Program-made: the position numbers and the translations under genes
Shown here: piece by piece, positions 37,367-47,668 of the stretch
How positions within the stretch are numbered: the first letter of the stretch is position 1
Layout of the letters: each line of letters begins with the position of its first letter
The notes under the pieces: generated by a model
The model's input: only the letters and a program-made list of their open reading frames with translations
Databases searched by the model: none
Told to the model about the DNA's origin: nothing
NCBI GenBank assembly: GCA_002720745.1
Contig: PBJO01000004.1
Location: 3,861-67,860 of the forward strand
DNA from: Balneola sp.
GTDB lineage: Bacteria > Bacteroidota > Rhodothermia > Balneolales > Balneolaceae
Direction of reading: 5' to 3'
Length of the DNA: 64,000 bases

Positions 37367-37438
37367 GAGTAGGTATATAGAGCCTGTCTCGCCTTAACAA
37401 CAAATTTAATGACAACGAACGAGTAAACAGATACAGAA

Positions 37439-39379
37439 ATGGGAAAAATAATTGGAATAGATTTAGGAACAACCAACTCTTGTGTTTCAGTAATGGAAGG
37501 CAATGAACCGGTTGTTATTCAAAACGCAGAAGGCGGACGTACTACCCCGTCAGTAGTGGCTTTTGCTAAAGATGGTGAGCGTATGGTAGGGGCTCCTGCT
37601 AAACGTCAGGCCATTACCAATCCAAATAAAACGATTGCCTCTGTAAAGAGGTTCATGGGTCGCATGTTCAATGAAGTATCGGGCGAAACCAAACAAGTTG
37701 CCTACAAAGTGGTTAAGGGAGAAGACAATACAGCACGAGTAGAAATTGATGATCGTAAGTATGCACCTCAAGAGATCTCCGCTATGGTACTTCAAAAAAT
37801 GAAACAAACTGCTGAAGAGTATTTAGGTGAAAAAATTACCGAAGCTGTAATTACCGTACCCGCATATTTTAATGATGCCCAACGTAAAGCCACTCAAGAG
37901 GCTGGTAAAGTAGCTGGACTAGAAGTTAAGAGGATTATCAACGAGCCTACGGCAGCAGCACTGGCTTATGGTTTAGACAAGAAAGATTCCGATCAAACTA
38001 TCGTTGTATATGACTTAGGTGGAGGTACTTTTGATGTTTCTATACTTGATTTAGGTGATGGAGTTTTTGAAGTTAAGTCAACGAATGGGGATACTCATTT
38101 GGGTGGTGATGACTTTGACCAACGTATTATTGATTTCCTAGCCGATGAATTTAAGAATACCGATGGCATTGATTTGAGAACTGATGCAATGGCAATGCAA
38201 CGACTAAAAGATGCTGCAGAAAAAGCTAAAATTGAATTATCCAGTTCACAGAAAACAGCCATTAATCTTCCGTTTATCACAGCCACCCAAGAAGGTCCAA
38301 AACATATAAATGTCGACCTAAGTCGCTCAAAATTTGAACAGCTTGTAGACGATCTAGTAAAGCGTTCAATTAAACCTTGTGAACAAGCCCTAAAAGATGC
38401 TGGCCTAAAGAAAAATGACATCGATCAAGTAATCTTAGTTGGTGGTTCAACTCGAATTCCTCGCATTCAAGAAGCTGTTAATGGATTCTTTGGAAAAGAT
38501 CCGAGTAAAGGGGTAAACCCTGACGAAGTTGTGGCTGTAGGAGCTGCTATTCAAGGTGGAGTGCTTACCGGCGAGGTAGATGATGTTGTATTATTAGATG
38601 TAACTCCTCTAACCTTAGGTATTGAGACCCTTGGAGGTGTAATGACTCCGCTTATTGAGTCAAACAGTACAATACCAACATCTAAGTCTCAAGTATTCTC
38701 AACCGCAGCAGATAACCAAAGCAGTGTAGAGATACATGTTCTTCAAGGCGAGCGTGCCCAAGCAGCAGCCAATCGGACTCTAGGTCGTTTCCATTTAGAT
38801 GGTATTCCACCTGCGCCGCGAGGTATGCCACAAATTGAGGTGACCTTTGACTTAGATGCTAATGGAGTGCTTAATATCGTTGCCAAAGACAAAGGTACGG
38901 GTAAAGAGCAAACAATTCGTATTGAATCTTCTTCAGGATTATCCGACGAGGAAATTGAAAAAATGAAACAAGCTGCTAAAGAACATGAAGATGAGGATAA
39001 AAAACTCCGCAAAAAAGTAGAAAAGATGAATCAAGCAGATGGGTTAATATTTTCAACCAAAAAACAGCTTGAAGAGTACGCAGATAAAATTTCAGAGGAT
39101 AACAAAAAAGCCATTGAAGACGCAGTTGCCAAACTTGAAGAAGTGCATAAAGCTGAGGATTTAGACGATCTCGATGCCGCCATGGAAGCAGTGAATACCG
39201 CTTGGGCAGGGGCTTCCCAGGAAATTTATGCAGCATCGCAAGCTGAAGCGGAAGCTGCCACCAGTAGCGCAGGTACCGAAGACGATGCAGCGGATGGGGA
39301 TGAGAGCACTACTTCTAAAGATAATGATGCCATTGACGCTGATTTTGAAGTAGTCGACGAAGACGACAAGGATAAGTAA
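37439..39379 (+). CDS. dnaK: Chaperone protein DnaK (Hsp70)
   Basis: 646 residues. The ATPase domain begins [19 protein letters not shown] and has [44 protein letters not shown] and [12 protein letters not shown]. The interdomain linker [17 protein letters not shown] is intact. The substrate-binding domain has [17 protein letters not shown], and a helical lid ends in the acidic tail [11 protein letters not shown]. DnaK folds nascent and stressed proteins with DnaJ and GrpE, neither of which is in this window. It follows hsp20 and is seven bases before tsaD. Confidence 0.98.
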   Translation: MGKIIGIDLGTTNSCVSVMEGNEPVVIQNAEGGRTTPSVVAFAKDGERMVGAPAKRQAITNPNKTIASVKRFMGRMFNEVSGETKQVAYKVVKGEDNTARVEIDDRKYAPQEISAMVLQKMKQTAEEYLGEKITEAVITVPAYFNDAQRKATQEAGKVAGLEVKRIINEPTAAALAYGLDKKDSDQTIVVYDLGGGTFDVSILDLGDGVFEVKSTNGDTHLGGDDFDQRIIDFLADEFKNTDGIDLRTDAMAMQRLKDAAEKAKIELSSSQKTAINLPFITATQEGPKHINVDLSRSKFEQLVDDLVKRSIKPCEQALKDAGLKKNDIDQVILVGGSTRIPRIQEAVNGFFGKDPSKGVNPDEVVAVGAAIQGGVLTGEVDDVVLLDVTPLTLGIETLGGVMTPLIESNSTIPTSKSQVFSTAADNQSSVEIHVLQGERAQAAANRTLGRFHLDGIPPAPRGMPQIEVTFDLDANGVLNIVAKDKGTGKEQTIRIESSSGLSDEEIEKMKQAAKEHEDEDKKLRKKVEKMNQADGLIFSTKKQLEEYADKISEDNKKAIEDAVAKLEEVHKAEDLDDLDAAMEAVNTAWAGASQEIYAASQAEAEAATSSAGTEDDAADGDESTTSKDNDAIDADFEVVDEDDKDK

Positions 39380-39386
39380 ACTTGTT

Positions 39387-40400
39387 TTGAATATTCTTGG
39401 CATCGAATCTTCTTGCGACGATACTGCCGCCTCAGTGTTAAATGAGACGGGGGTGTTGTCAAATATCATCGCTTCTCAATCTATTCATATTCAATATGGT
39501 GGAGTAGTTCCTGAACTCGCTTCTAGAGCCCATCAACGTAACATTAGTCAAACGGTCGAACAAGCATTATCGGAAGCTCAACTAGGTATACAAGACATTG
39601 ACTTAATTGCCGCTACGCAAGGCCCTGGCCTTATGGGTTCATTGTTAGTTGGTTTAAGTTTTGCCAAAGGAGTATCTCTAGCTCACCAAATTCCTTTGGT
39701 GGGTGTAAATCATATGGATGCGCATATTTTTGCCAATACAATTGAGCACAAACTTGAATTCCCATTGATCGCTTTAACCGTGTCTGGGGGGCACACCCAG
39801 TTGAGTAAACTTAGCGATCCATACTCCCTAGAAATTATTGGTCAAACAAGAGACGATGCTGCTGGCGAAGCCTTCGATAAAATCGGTAAACTCTTAGGTC
39901 TAAACTATCCAGCAGGTCCTAAAATAGATGTATTATCTCGGGAAGGGAACCCCCTTTTCCATGAATTCCCAAAAGGCCTTATCCAAGAAGGATTAGATTT
40001 TAGTTTTTCCGGACTTAAAACTAGTGTTTTATACTATCTCCAAAATAAAAAAAATGCTCTCATAACACAATACCTTAACGACATTTGCGCAAGCGTAAGT
40101 CATGCTATTACCGAGGTGCTGGTTACAAAACTAGAGAGGGCTATGCAGGCACATTCCATCCCTCGAGCAGTGTTAGCCGGTGGGGTCTCAGCAAACACAA
40201 TGCTGAGAGAAAAAGCAGCCGAAATGGCGGAAAAAAATAAGTTCACCATATATAAACCCTCTTTCTCTTATTGCACTGATAATGCTGCAATGATAGCTGC
40301 AACAGCAAGAATAATGCTACAGAATGAGCCTAGTATTAGTCATATGCAACGATTAAAAGAAGGTTTTGGAATTCATCCATATTCTGTTCAACCTGATTGA
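39387..40400 (+). CDS. tsaD: tRNA N6-adenosine threonylcarbamoyltransferase TsaD
   Basis: 337 residues. It begins NILGIESSCDDTAASVL and has the metal-binding VNHMDAHIFA (about 107-116), LTVSGGHTQL, TRDDAAGEAFDKIGKLLGL, FSGLKTSVLYYL, GGVSANTMLRE and YCTDNAAMIAA. The enzyme transfers threonylcarbamoyl to A37 of ANN-reading tRNAs with TsaB and TsaE. The start is TTG at 39387, because the family core begins at once after it and no ATG is nearby. It follows dnaK by seven bases and is likely on the same mRNA. Confidence 0.95.
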   Translation: MNILGIESSCDDTAASVLNETGVLSNIIASQSIHIQYGGVVPELASRAHQRNISQTVEQALSEAQLGIQDIDLIAATQGPGLMGSLLVGLSFAKGVSLAHQIPLVGVNHMDAHIFANTIEHKLEFPLIALTVSGGHTQLSKLSDPYSLEIIGQTRDDAAGEAFDKIGKLLGLNYPAGPKIDVLSREGNPLFHEFPKGLIQEGLDFSFSGLKTSVLYYLQNKKNALITQYLNDICASVSHAITEVLVTKLERAMQAHSIPRAVLAGGVSANTMLREKAAEMAEKNKFTIYKPSFSYCTDNAAMIAATARIMLQNEPSISHMQRLKEGFGIHPYSVQPD

Positions 40401-40507
40401 GGCTTTGTAAAATTATCATTTAATTGCTCTTTTAATTGTACCGTTTGTACCTGTGAGAAATGTTTTACATCTATGCAGCTTAGCTAGCAATTCAGTACTT
40501 TTACTTG

Positions 40508-41434
40508 ATGAACGAAACAATTGATGCTCTCCAACTGAATCTTAGCGGTGGTGGACTTATGGTTATGAATATGTCCTTGGCCATAATCATGTTTGGAGTA
40601 GCCTTAGAACTAAAACTCCACCATTTTGAAGCCATCGTAGAACAGCCTAAAGGAGTTATTTCAGGCTTTATATCCCAATTTTTGTTTCTACCAGCTATCA
40701 CCTTAGTGCTTATTTGTCTGTTAGAACCCTATCCTAGTTTTGCATTGGGAATGATGATGGTTGCGGCTTGTCCAGGAGGAAATATTTCAAATTTTTTCTC
40801 CCAGTTATCAGGAGGTAATACCGCTCTTTCTATCAGCCTTACAGCCATTGCTACCTTGTTAGCAGTCTTCGCCACACCATTGAATTTTACATTTTGGGCT
40901 AGTTTATATCCTCCAACAGCTAACATACTTCGAGAAATTCAAGTCGACCTATTTCAAGTATTTCAAATTGTAGGCTTAATTTTAGGTATCCCACTGATAT
41001 TGGGAATGCTTGTCAGACATTATGCAGAAAAGTATGCACTGAAATGGACCGGTTGGATTAAAAAATTTGGTATAGTTTTTTTTGGGAGTTTTGTAGTAGT
41101 CGCTTTTAGTATGAATATTGAACATTTCTTGGGTTATGTTCACTTAGTTATTGGTCTAGTTTTTTTGCATAATCTCCTGGCACTATTAGGGGGTTATAGC
41201 TGGGGGAAACTGTTCAATCTACCTATGTCTGATTGTAAATCTATAGCTATAGAAACGGGTATACAGAATTCAGGACTCGGACTTTTACTTATCTTTAGTT
41301 TTTTTGATTCATTAGGTGGTATGGCATTAATTGCTGCTTGGTGGGGGATTTGGCATATAATAGTGGGTTTTATAATTAGCTGGTATTGGTCCACAGGTAA
41401 AACCAGCATAAAAAAATTATTTTCAAATGCGTAA
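40508..41434 (+). CDS. Bile acid:sodium symporter (BASS) family transporter
   Basis: 308 residues from the ATG at 40508; a TTG just before it is less likely. About nine hydrophobic helices fill the protein. Family motifs include VALELKLHHFEAIVEQPKGV, the crossover region MMVAACPGGNISNFFSQLSG (the GGNxSN signature), and IETGIQNSGLGLLLIF in the second half. BASS proteins couple sodium to uptake of organic acids such as pantoate, pyruvate or sterol acids; the substrate here is unknown. Its last eight bases overlap the start of the acyltransferase gene, so the two are coupled. Confidence 0.88.
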   Translation: MNETIDALQLNLSGGGLMVMNMSLAIIMFGVALELKLHHFEAIVEQPKGVISGFISQFLFLPAITLVLICLLEPYPSFALGMMMVAACPGGNISNFFSQLSGGNTALSISLTAIATLLAVFATPLNFTFWASLYPPTANILREIQVDLFQVFQIVGLILGIPLILGMLVRHYAEKYALKWTGWIKKFGIVFFGSFVVVAFSMNIEHFLGYVHLVIGLVFLHNLLALLGGYSWGKLFNLPMSDCKSIAIETGIQNSGLGLLLIFSFFDSLGGMALIAAWWGIWHIIVGFIISWYWSTGKTSIKKLFSNA

Positions 41435-42698
41435 ATATTATCTATGGTATAATTTCTGGCGATATATTGTTGTAAAAACTGGACTTATACTATTTTATAA
41501 AAATATAAAAATTATTGGCAAAGAGAATTTGCCAAAAGGAAAACCAGTTCTGATTACACCCAACCATCAAAATGCACTGATAGATGCCTTATTAGTTGAA
41601 GGATATGTGCCAGGCACCCTATTTGCTCTTACAAGATCTGATGCTTTTTCAACAAAATTCATAAGCCGGTTTCTTCGCAGTTTAAATATGTTACCAGTGT
41701 ATAGAGTAAGAGATGGGCTTAGTTCAGTTACTAAGAACAATGCTATTTTTGAACTTTGTATTAAATATTTAAATGATAAACACTCAGTATTGATTTTTCC
41801 TGAAGCAAGTCATGACTTGAGAAGAAGAATTCGCCCCCTTAATAAAGGGTTTACGAGAATCGCTTTTGATGCCGAGTTAAAATATAATTGGATGTTAGAT
41901 CTTCAAATCTTACCAGTGGGGATAAATTACACCGAACATCGAAGATCGAGGAATGATATTCGAATAGTATATGGTAAGCCAATATCACTAAAAAAATATA
42001 AAGAGCTCTATGAAACAGACAAAAGAAAAGCTGCTAATCAGTTAAGAAATGATGTTTCCGATGAGATGAAAAAAACTGTAATGCATGTCTCTAATATGGA
42101 TCAATATCCAGCAATACAAGTCTTACTTACAGATCTAGAGACTGATGAAAAAAAATACTTAGATCCAACAAAAATCAATAAAAAAGTGAAAGAATTAAGT
42201 AGTCAATTAACCCCTGAACTAATTGAATTGGGAAAGAAAGTAGTTATGATAAGTAATACCCATGACATATCAATTAAGACTATACATGGCAGAAAAAGAC
42301 CCTGGCTTTTTTGGTTATCATTATTCCCATTCTATCTATTTAGCTGGATAAACAACATCATTCCATATCAACCCATCAGAAAGATTCTTCAAAATAAAAT
42401 TAAAGATCCCACTTTTGATGCTACTGCTAAATACATGCTTGGGCTAGTAATCTTTCCAATTTGGTGGCTAACAATTTCTCTTATACTTTGGCTCGCTAGT
42501 ATATCAACCACATATATAACGGCTTATGCAATATTAAGTATTTTCACATCAATTTATTTTAAAAATGCCAATTGTCTTTTTGTAGAATCATCCACCAATA
42601 ATAGACTAAAAATACTTAAATTAAAGCATCCAGAAGTATACCAAACCTTTATTAATGGAATAGAATCTTTGAACGAATTTCGTCAAAAAATACTTTAA
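41427..42698 (+). CDS. PlsC-like glycerolipid acyltransferase, membrane
   Basis: 423 residues. The acyltransferase block has NHQNALIDALLVEG (about 45-58, histidine and aspartate separated by five residues as in many Bacteroidota relatives), LPVYRVRDG, FPEASHDLRRRIRPLNKG and LQILPVGINYTEH. Two membrane segments lie near residues 295-312 and 335-380. The enzyme should add acyl groups to glycerol-3-phosphate or lysophosphatidate at the inner membrane. The ATG overlaps the transporter stop by eight bases; sodC follows after 18 bases. The exact acceptor is not certain. Confidence 0.87.
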   Translation: MRKYYLWYNFWRYIVVKTGLILFYKNIKIIGKENLPKGKPVLITPNHQNALIDALLVEGYVPGTLFALTRSDAFSTKFISRFLRSLNMLPVYRVRDGLSSVTKNNAIFELCIKYLNDKHSVLIFPEASHDLRRRIRPLNKGFTRIAFDAELKYNWMLDLQILPVGINYTEHRRSRNDIRIVYGKPISLKKYKELYETDKRKAANQLRNDVSDEMKKTVMHVSNMDQYPAIQVLLTDLETDEKKYLDPTKINKKVKELSSQLTPELIELGKKVVMISNTHDISIKTIHGRKRPWLFWLSLFPFYLFSWINNIIPYQPIRKILQNKIKDPTFDATAKYMLGLVIFPIWWLTISLILWLASISTTYITAYAILSIFTSIYFKNANCLFVESSTNNRLKILKLKHPEVYQTFINGIESLNEFRQKIL

Positions 42699-42716
42699 TA
42701 TTTAAAGTATAACATC

Positions 42717-43256
42717 ATGAAAACAATGAAATATATATTAATAACCGTTGTTCTAGTTCTTAGTACAACAAATTGCACAAATGTGGATAAAGTTCAAGAT
42801 GAAACAAATACTCCTTCATTTGATAAAGCAGTTGCTGTCATAAATCCTATAAATGATAGTAATGTTTCAGGAGTTGCTTATTTTGAACAAATTGAAAATG
42901 GAGTACATGTTAAAGCAGAAGTATATGGACTCACAGGAGAAAAGCATGGTTTTCACATCCACACATTCGGAGATTGTACTTCAATTGACGGAACGTCAAC
43001 TGGAGGACATTTAAATCCCTATGGGTTTGAGCATGGTTCTCCAAAATCTTTAAAACGCCATATGGGAGCAATGGGTAATTTGCAAGTAAATGAAAATGGC
43101 ATTGGCCTTAGAGATTACATAGATGAAGTAATAGTGATGGATGAAATAATTGGTCGTGGGATAATAGTTCATGGCGGAGAAGATGATCTAAAATCACAGC
43201 CTTCAGGAGCATCTGGCCCACGAGTTGGTTGTGGTGTTATAGGAATCCAAAATTAA
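42717..43256 (+). CDS. sodC: Cu,Zn-type superoxide dismutase, secreted lipoprotein-like, missing one zinc ligand
   Basis: 179 residues. The N-terminus YILITVVLVLSTTNC (cysteine 20) looks like a lipoprotein signal, although asparagine before the cysteine is unusual. Metal residues are H80 and H82 (HGFHIH), H98 (GGHLNP), H106 (EHGSP), H115 (RHMGAMGN) and H152 (VHGGEDD). Cysteines 87 and 172 can form the family disulfide and R169 is the guide arginine (GPRVGCGV). The aspartate that binds zinc three residues after H115 is alanine 118 (GAMGN in place of GDLGN). It should remove superoxide outside the inner membrane. It is the last gene of a three-gene run. Confidence 0.93.
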   Translation: MKTMKYILITVVLVLSTTNCTNVDKVQDETNTPSFDKAVAVINPINDSNVSGVAYFEQIENGVHVKAEVYGLTGEKHGFHIHTFGDCTSIDGTSTGGHLNPYGFEHGSPKSLKRHMGAMGNLQVNENGIGLRDYIDEVIVMDEIIGRGIIVHGGEDDLKSQPSGASGPRVGCGVIGIQN

Positions 43257-43343
43257 AGAGTATACTTTTTTCATTACTTTAATCTAATTAAGTTGAGTGA
43301 AAACGGAATGAAATCTGCACCTTATAATTAAAAAATATACGGA

Positions 43344-44795
43344 TTAACTCGGCTTCCAATCCTTTATTCCCTCTTTGATAGCATATGCTATTTTATTTAA
43401 TGGAATACGTTCTTGGCTCATATCATCACGATAACGAATGGTAACCTTATTATCTGTTTCAATAGTATCGAAATCAACCGTAATACAGAAAGGGGTGCCA
43501 GCTTCATCTAATCTGCGGTAACGCTTACCAATCGAACCCGTTTCATCATACCGAACAGAGTAATGTTCAATCAATTCTGCTTCAATTTTTCGGGCGACTT
43601 CCTGAAGCCCAGACTTTTTTACCAATGGGAATACTCCTACTTGAATAGGTGCTAATTCTGGATGCATCTTGAGAACTGTACGCTTTTCACCATTAACTTC
43701 TTCTTCTCGATATGCATCACAAAGAACCATTAATATACAACGATCAAGCCCAATCGAGGTTTCGATTACGTAAGGGACGTATCTTTTGTTATTCTTCTGG
43801 TCAAAATAGTCCAGTTTTTTACCGGATAACTTTTGATGTTGGGTTAAATCAAAATCGGATCTATTATGGATACCTTCAACTTCTTGCCAACCTATAGGAA
43901 ATTTATACTGAACATCAACAGCGGCTAGAGCATAATGGGCTAATTTGTCTTTAGGATGATCTGAAAATCGCAAATTTTCTTCTCGAATACCTATACTTTT
44001 ATGCCAGCTAAGTCTCTTTTTTTTCCACAATGCATAAGCATTTGAATCGGTTCCAGGTTCAACAAAGTATTGCATTTCCATTTGTTCAAATTCCCGCATA
44101 CGGAATACAAATTGGCGAGCTACTACTTCGTTCCTAAAGGCCTTTCCTGTCTGTGCGATTCCAAAAGGGACCGAAACTCGACTTGTATCAAGTATATTCT
44201 TGTAATTCACAAAGATTCCCTGTGCTGTTTCCGGGCGCAGATAAACTCCATCATCTTCTGATGAAGTTGCTCCAAAGGCAGTTTTAAACATTAAATTAAA
44301 TTGCCGAACTTCAGTCCAATCAAACGCGCCGGAGTCCGGAGCCTTGATCTCATTTTCAATAATTATATCATACAAATCTTTAGCCAAATTTTTTCGAGTT
44401 CCAGACGTATTCAATAATTCCTGTATCTCAGCAGCTTTTTCTTTCTTTCCATCTTTTGCCAAATTTAAAATACAATCCTCGATCAACATATCTGCACGAT
44501 ATCGTTTCTTAGACTGCTTGTCATCGATCATGGGATCATTAAATCCCTCTATATGGCCAGAAGCCTCCCATACTTTTGGATGCATGAAAACAGCTGCATC
44601 TACCCCAACGATATTTTCATGGCGTTGCGTCATATCTTTCCACCAGATATTTTGGATATTTCGCTTTAGTTCAACGCCTAAAGGTCCATAATCATAAACT
44701 GCGCTTAAGCCACCATATATCTCCGAGGACTGAAAAATGAAGCCTCGTGCTTTGGCCAAGGACACAATGGTATCTAAACTATCTAAATTCGACAT
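43344..44795 (-). CDS. glyS: Glycyl-tRNA synthetase (alpha2, class II)
   Basis: 483 residues, the eukaryote/Gram-positive-like homodimeric form rather than the alpha/beta form. Motifs include AKARGFIFQSSEIYGGL, YDYGPLGVELKRNI, PETAQGIFVNYKN, QTGKAFRNEV (motif 2), FRMREFEQMEMQYFV, VIETSIGLDRCILM (motif 3) and the C-terminal anticodon-binding part with GSIGKRYRRLDEAGTPFCIT. It charges tRNA-Gly. It is convergent with sodC and 184 bases from the divergent asd gene. I see no T-box or leader in that gap. Confidence 0.96.
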   Translation of the reverse strand: MSNLDSLDTIVSLAKARGFIFQSSEIYGGLSAVYDYGPLGVELKRNIQNIWWKDMTQRHENIVGVDAAVFMHPKVWEASGHIEGFNDPMIDDKQSKKRYRADMLIEDCILNLAKDGKKEKAAEIQELLNTSGTRKNLAKDLYDIIIENEIKAPDSGAFDWTEVRQFNLMFKTAFGATSSEDDGVYLRPETAQGIFVNYKNILDTSRVSVPFGIAQTGKAFRNEVVARQFVFRMREFEQMEMQYFVEPGTDSNAYALWKKKRLSWHKSIGIREENLRFSDHPKDKLAHYALAAVDVQYKFPIGWQEVEGIHNRSDFDLTQHQKLSGKKLDYFDQKNNKRYVPYVIETSIGLDRCILMVLCDAYREEEVNGEKRTVLKMHPELAPIQVGVFPLVKKSGLQEVARKIEAELIEHYSVRYDETGSIGKRYRRLDEAGTPFCITVDFDTIETDNKVTIRYRDDMSQERIPLNKIAYAIKEGIKDWKPS

Positions 44796-44979
44796 CTTAC
44801 TAGTTTTGTTATTAATAATTGAACCTTGAGAAAGATACCAATTCTATTTGGCTATTTAAGAACGCTTTTTTGAATAAAAATACTATTTTACCTAACAAGT
44901 AAATAAATGTATACTGACTAAGTAAAATAACTAAGTCCATATACTAAACACTCTTATCTTTCACTCACTCTAAGCACAT

Positions 44980-46029
44980 ATGAACGTAGGAATATTAGGC
45001 GCTACAGGAGCTGTTGGGCAAAAATTTATTCGTCTGCTGGTTAAGCACCCATGGTTTACCATAACTGCTTTGGGAGCTTCTCAGCGCTCTGCTGGCAAAC
45101 CATATGCAGAAGCGGTTAATTGGATTGAAGATGTTCCCATATCCGATGAAATAGCTCATTTAATAGTTAAAGAGTGTACACCTGAGGCACTTGGCTCTGT
45201 TGATTTTGTATTTTCGGGGCTGGACTCGAATGTAGCAAGTGACATTGAGGCCTGCTTTGCCAAAGCCAGTATTCCTGTAATTTCTAATGCCAAAAACTAT
45301 CGCCAAGATCCCACAGTACCTTTATTAATTCCAGAGGTCAATCCAGACCATATCTCACTAATTTCAAGTCAGGACTTCAGTCAGGACGGATCCGGATGGA
45401 TTGTAACGAATCCAAACTGTATTGCAGTACCCCTCTCGCTCGCACTCAAGCCGCTACATGACCGTTTTGGTCTTAAAAATCTTTCCTTAACCACTTTGCA
45501 GGCTTTATCTGGCGCTGGTTATCCAGGGGTATCAAGTTTAGATATTCTAGCTAATGTCATTCCATTCATATCAGCTGAGGAGCCAAAAATTGCACCAGAA
45601 ACACAAAAAATATTAGGATTATTTAACTCAACGCTCATTGAACGCCCATCATTTACAGTGGATGCAACTTGTACTCGTGTTCATACACTAAATGGACATA
45701 TGGCAGCGGTAAGTTGTAGATTTTCCATTAAACCTTCTTCAGTGGAAGAAGTAATTCAAACCCTCAAAGAGTATCCAAACCCCATTGCAAATCTGAACTT
45801 ACCTACCTCGCCTGCTCAACTGTATTATCTGTACGAACAACAGAACTATCCTCAACCAAGACTTCATGCCGATTGTGATAAAGGGATGAGTTTACATATC
45901 GGGCGAATACGAGATGGTGATTTCTTTCACACTAACTTCGTTTGCATGGCTCACAATACAATTCGAGGTGCGGCTGGTGGGGCTATTTTAAATGCAGAAT
46001 TACTTCATAAAAAAGGCTATCTAAAATAG
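44980..46029 (+). CDS. asd: Aspartate-semialdehyde dehydrogenase (fungal/archaeal-type)
   Basis: 349 residues. NVGILGATGAVGQKFIRLL is the NADP-binding start. The catalytic cysteine is in IVTNPNCIAVPLSLAL (about 146). TLQALSGAGYPGVSSLDI, VHTLNGHMAAVS and NTIRGAAGGAILNAELL follow. These features match the longer fungal/archaeal branch rather than the proteobacterial usg-like branch. The enzyme makes aspartate semialdehyde for lysine, threonine and methionine, and for diaminopimelate in the wall. It is monocistronic by spacing, with a candidate hairpin just after it. Confidence 0.95.
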   Translation: MNVGILGATGAVGQKFIRLLVKHPWFTITALGASQRSAGKPYAEAVNWIEDVPISDEIAHLIVKECTPEALGSVDFVFSGLDSNVASDIEACFAKASIPVISNAKNYRQDPTVPLLIPEVNPDHISLISSQDFSQDGSGWIVTNPNCIAVPLSLALKPLHDRFGLKNLSLTTLQALSGAGYPGVSSLDILANVIPFISAEEPKIAPETQKILGLFNSTLIERPSFTVDATCTRVHTLNGHMAAVSCRFSIKPSSVEEVIQTLKEYPNPIANLNLPTSPAQLYYLYEQQNYPQPRLHADCDKGMSLHIGRIRDGDFFHTNFVCMAHNTIRGAAGGAILNAELLHKKGYLK

Positions 46030-46036
46030 ATATAGG

Positions 46037-46060
46037 ACTAGATCGTCTTTAACTCTAGTT
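46037..46060. terminator. Possible bidirectional terminator after asd
   Basis: Between two convergent genes, ACTAGA at 46037-46042 pairs with TCTAGT at 46054-46059 around an 11-base loop. Two flanking G.U pairs may extend the stem. Only three T follow, so its strength as an intrinsic terminator is doubtful. Confidence 0.25.
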
Positions 46061-46452
46061 TATGATGTCCGGTACTTCTGGTCAAGTTCTTTTAGCTTTA
46101 ATTCCGAAAGAGCTAAATTGAGCTGAGAAACCATATTAGCTAATGCAAGCCTATACGCTCGTTTAAACGAAAAAACACGTTGGGTTAGATTGTTGCCAGG
46201 AATAGCCTCAAGTATTTTCCCACTCTGGACGTGAATCCATAATCGGGTGCGGAACCATCCTACCTTGGTTTCTATAGCATCGATATCCTCTAATGCCAAG
46301 AAATGAGTTTTAATCGGCGATTTGTATGCTTTTATCACTGCATCTTTTATTTGAAACTCTAAATATAATCTGTTCTTTTCTAGGCGTATGATGCCCTCAA
46401 CCCGCATAAAACCACCGTTTACACCATCTATATAAAATGGGATATTTTTCAT
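46060..46452 (-). CDS. Small protein of unknown function
   Basis: 130 residues, start ATG at 46452. No signal peptide or membrane helix. The body is beta-rich: GGFMRVEGIIRLEKNRLYLE, FLALEDIDAIETKVGWFRTR and LWIHVQSGKILEAIPG. It ends in two amphipathic helices (YRLALANMVSQLNLALSELK). The beta-barrel-plus-helix plan resembles PH/GRAM-like domains, which is only a shape argument. It is convergent with asd, and the TIGR01777 gene lies 104 bases upstream on the same strand. I do not recognise the family. Confidence 0.7.
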   Translation of the reverse strand: MKNIPFYIDGVNGGFMRVEGIIRLEKNRLYLEFQIKDAVIKAYKSPIKTHFLALEDIDAIETKVGWFRTRLWIHVQSGKILEAIPGNNLTQRVFSFKRAYRLALANMVSQLNLALSELKLKELDQKYRTS

Positions 46453-46556
46453 AATTCAAATATACTCTAAATAAAAAAACAAGTTTTCTTGTTAGTAATT
46501 CCTCTTTACATACTTTTTTAGAATCGATACTACTTAGGCTTAAAACAAAGATTCTT

Positions 46557-47456
46557 CTACACTAAATCGAAAAGTGCCTCTTCTAAATCTTCATACATAT
46601 ACATGAATCCAATGACCTCCAAAACTCCTGCCTTCATTCTAATACTGTCTAAAATTGGTTGGGCACCCTCTCCAAAAATAAGTTTTAGGGCAAAGCTTGG
46701 AACAGTAAATAGGTTGAGACTATGCATTGTTTTAGCCAAAATCTGCGTAAATACATCCATTGTTACAGGCTCAGGAGCACACATATTTACGGGCCCCTCA
46801 ATATGGTCATCTTCTAAAAGATGTATGATAGCACGGGCTAAATCCCGTAGATGAATCCAACTCATGAATTGAGTTCCAGGTCCAATAGACCCACCTAAAC
46901 CTAGTCGAAAGGGAGTAAGCATACTCTTTAGTGCCCCACCATTGTGACCTAAAACAATTCCAATACGAGGATTAACCACTCGTACTCCTAACTCCTTGGC
47001 TACCTTCGCCTCTTTTTCCCAATCGACGCATAGCTTTGCCAAAAAATCGTCTCCTGGTGAATCTTCCTCCCTGCACCAATTTATTCCAGCATTTCCATAA
47101 TAACCTGCTGCAGAAGCAGATATGAATACTTTAGGTCTATTTTTTGACGAAGTCATTGCTTTGACAAGCTTCCTCGTTGATTGTATGCGAGAATTGTAGA
47201 TTTTTTTCTTTACACTTTCAGTCCATCGTCCACCAATTAACGGTTCACCGGCCAAATGAATGACAGCATCAGCTTCATCCATAATTGCATGTAATGAATC
47301 ATCCCAAGATACATAACGTAAGTTCGTAGCCTTATCCGCTTCATATTTATTTGGATTTCTAGTGATAATTATGAGCTCATAATTTTTTTGTAGAAGCTCT
47401 ATACATATATCTGAACCTATAAATCCAGTACCACCACTCACTACTATTTTTATCAT
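46557..47456 (-). CDS. TIGR01777-type NAD(P)-dependent epimerase/oxidoreductase (YfcH-like)
   Basis: 299 residues of an extended SDR. It begins KIVVSGGTGFIGSDIC (dinucleotide-binding GxxGxxG) and has DAVIHLAGEPLIGGRWTES, NSRIQSTRKLVKAM, SASAAGYYGN, VNPRIGIVLGHNGGALK, SWIHLRDLARAI and GPVNMCAPEPVT. LAGEPLIGGRW and the C-terminal FGEGAQPIL-type segment mark the SDR39U1/YfcH family. Substrates of this family are not established. No functional partner is adjacent. Start ATG at 47456, with a 212-base non-coding gap upstream in which I see nothing else. Confidence 0.9.
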   Translation of the reverse strand: MIKIVVSGGTGFIGSDICIELLQKNYELIIITRNPNKYEADKATNLRYVSWDDSLHAIMDEADAVIHLAGEPLIGGRWTESVKKKIYNSRIQSTRKLVKAMTSSKNRPKVFISASAAGYYGNAGINWCREEDSPGDDFLAKLCVDWEKEAKVAKELGVRVVNPRIGIVLGHNGGALKSMLTPFRLGLGGSIGPGTQFMSWIHLRDLARAIIHLLEDDHIEGPVNMCAPEPVTMDVFTQILAKTMHSLNLFTVPSFALKLIFGEGAQPILDSIRMKAGVLEVIGFMYMYEDLEEALFDLV

Positions 47457-47668
47457 CCTATCCCCTTATACTTTTCGCTCTTAATTTAATGAATAAGGTA
47501 GAATATCAAACTAATGAATTATTGCTTTAGCTTAGCTATTTTTGATTACTAATATTATCACCTAACTAGATTCGACTACGCAACATAAACCAGATATAAT
47601 CAAACACATTATTATAAACATACTATATTTGTTTTCACAAACTTTAAATTCTTCAATATCATTCTGCT

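Noticed and set aside
41427-42698. PlsC histidine-aspartate box with five residues between instead of four
   Set aside because: Many Bacteroidota acyltransferases have this spacing, so it is not a defect.
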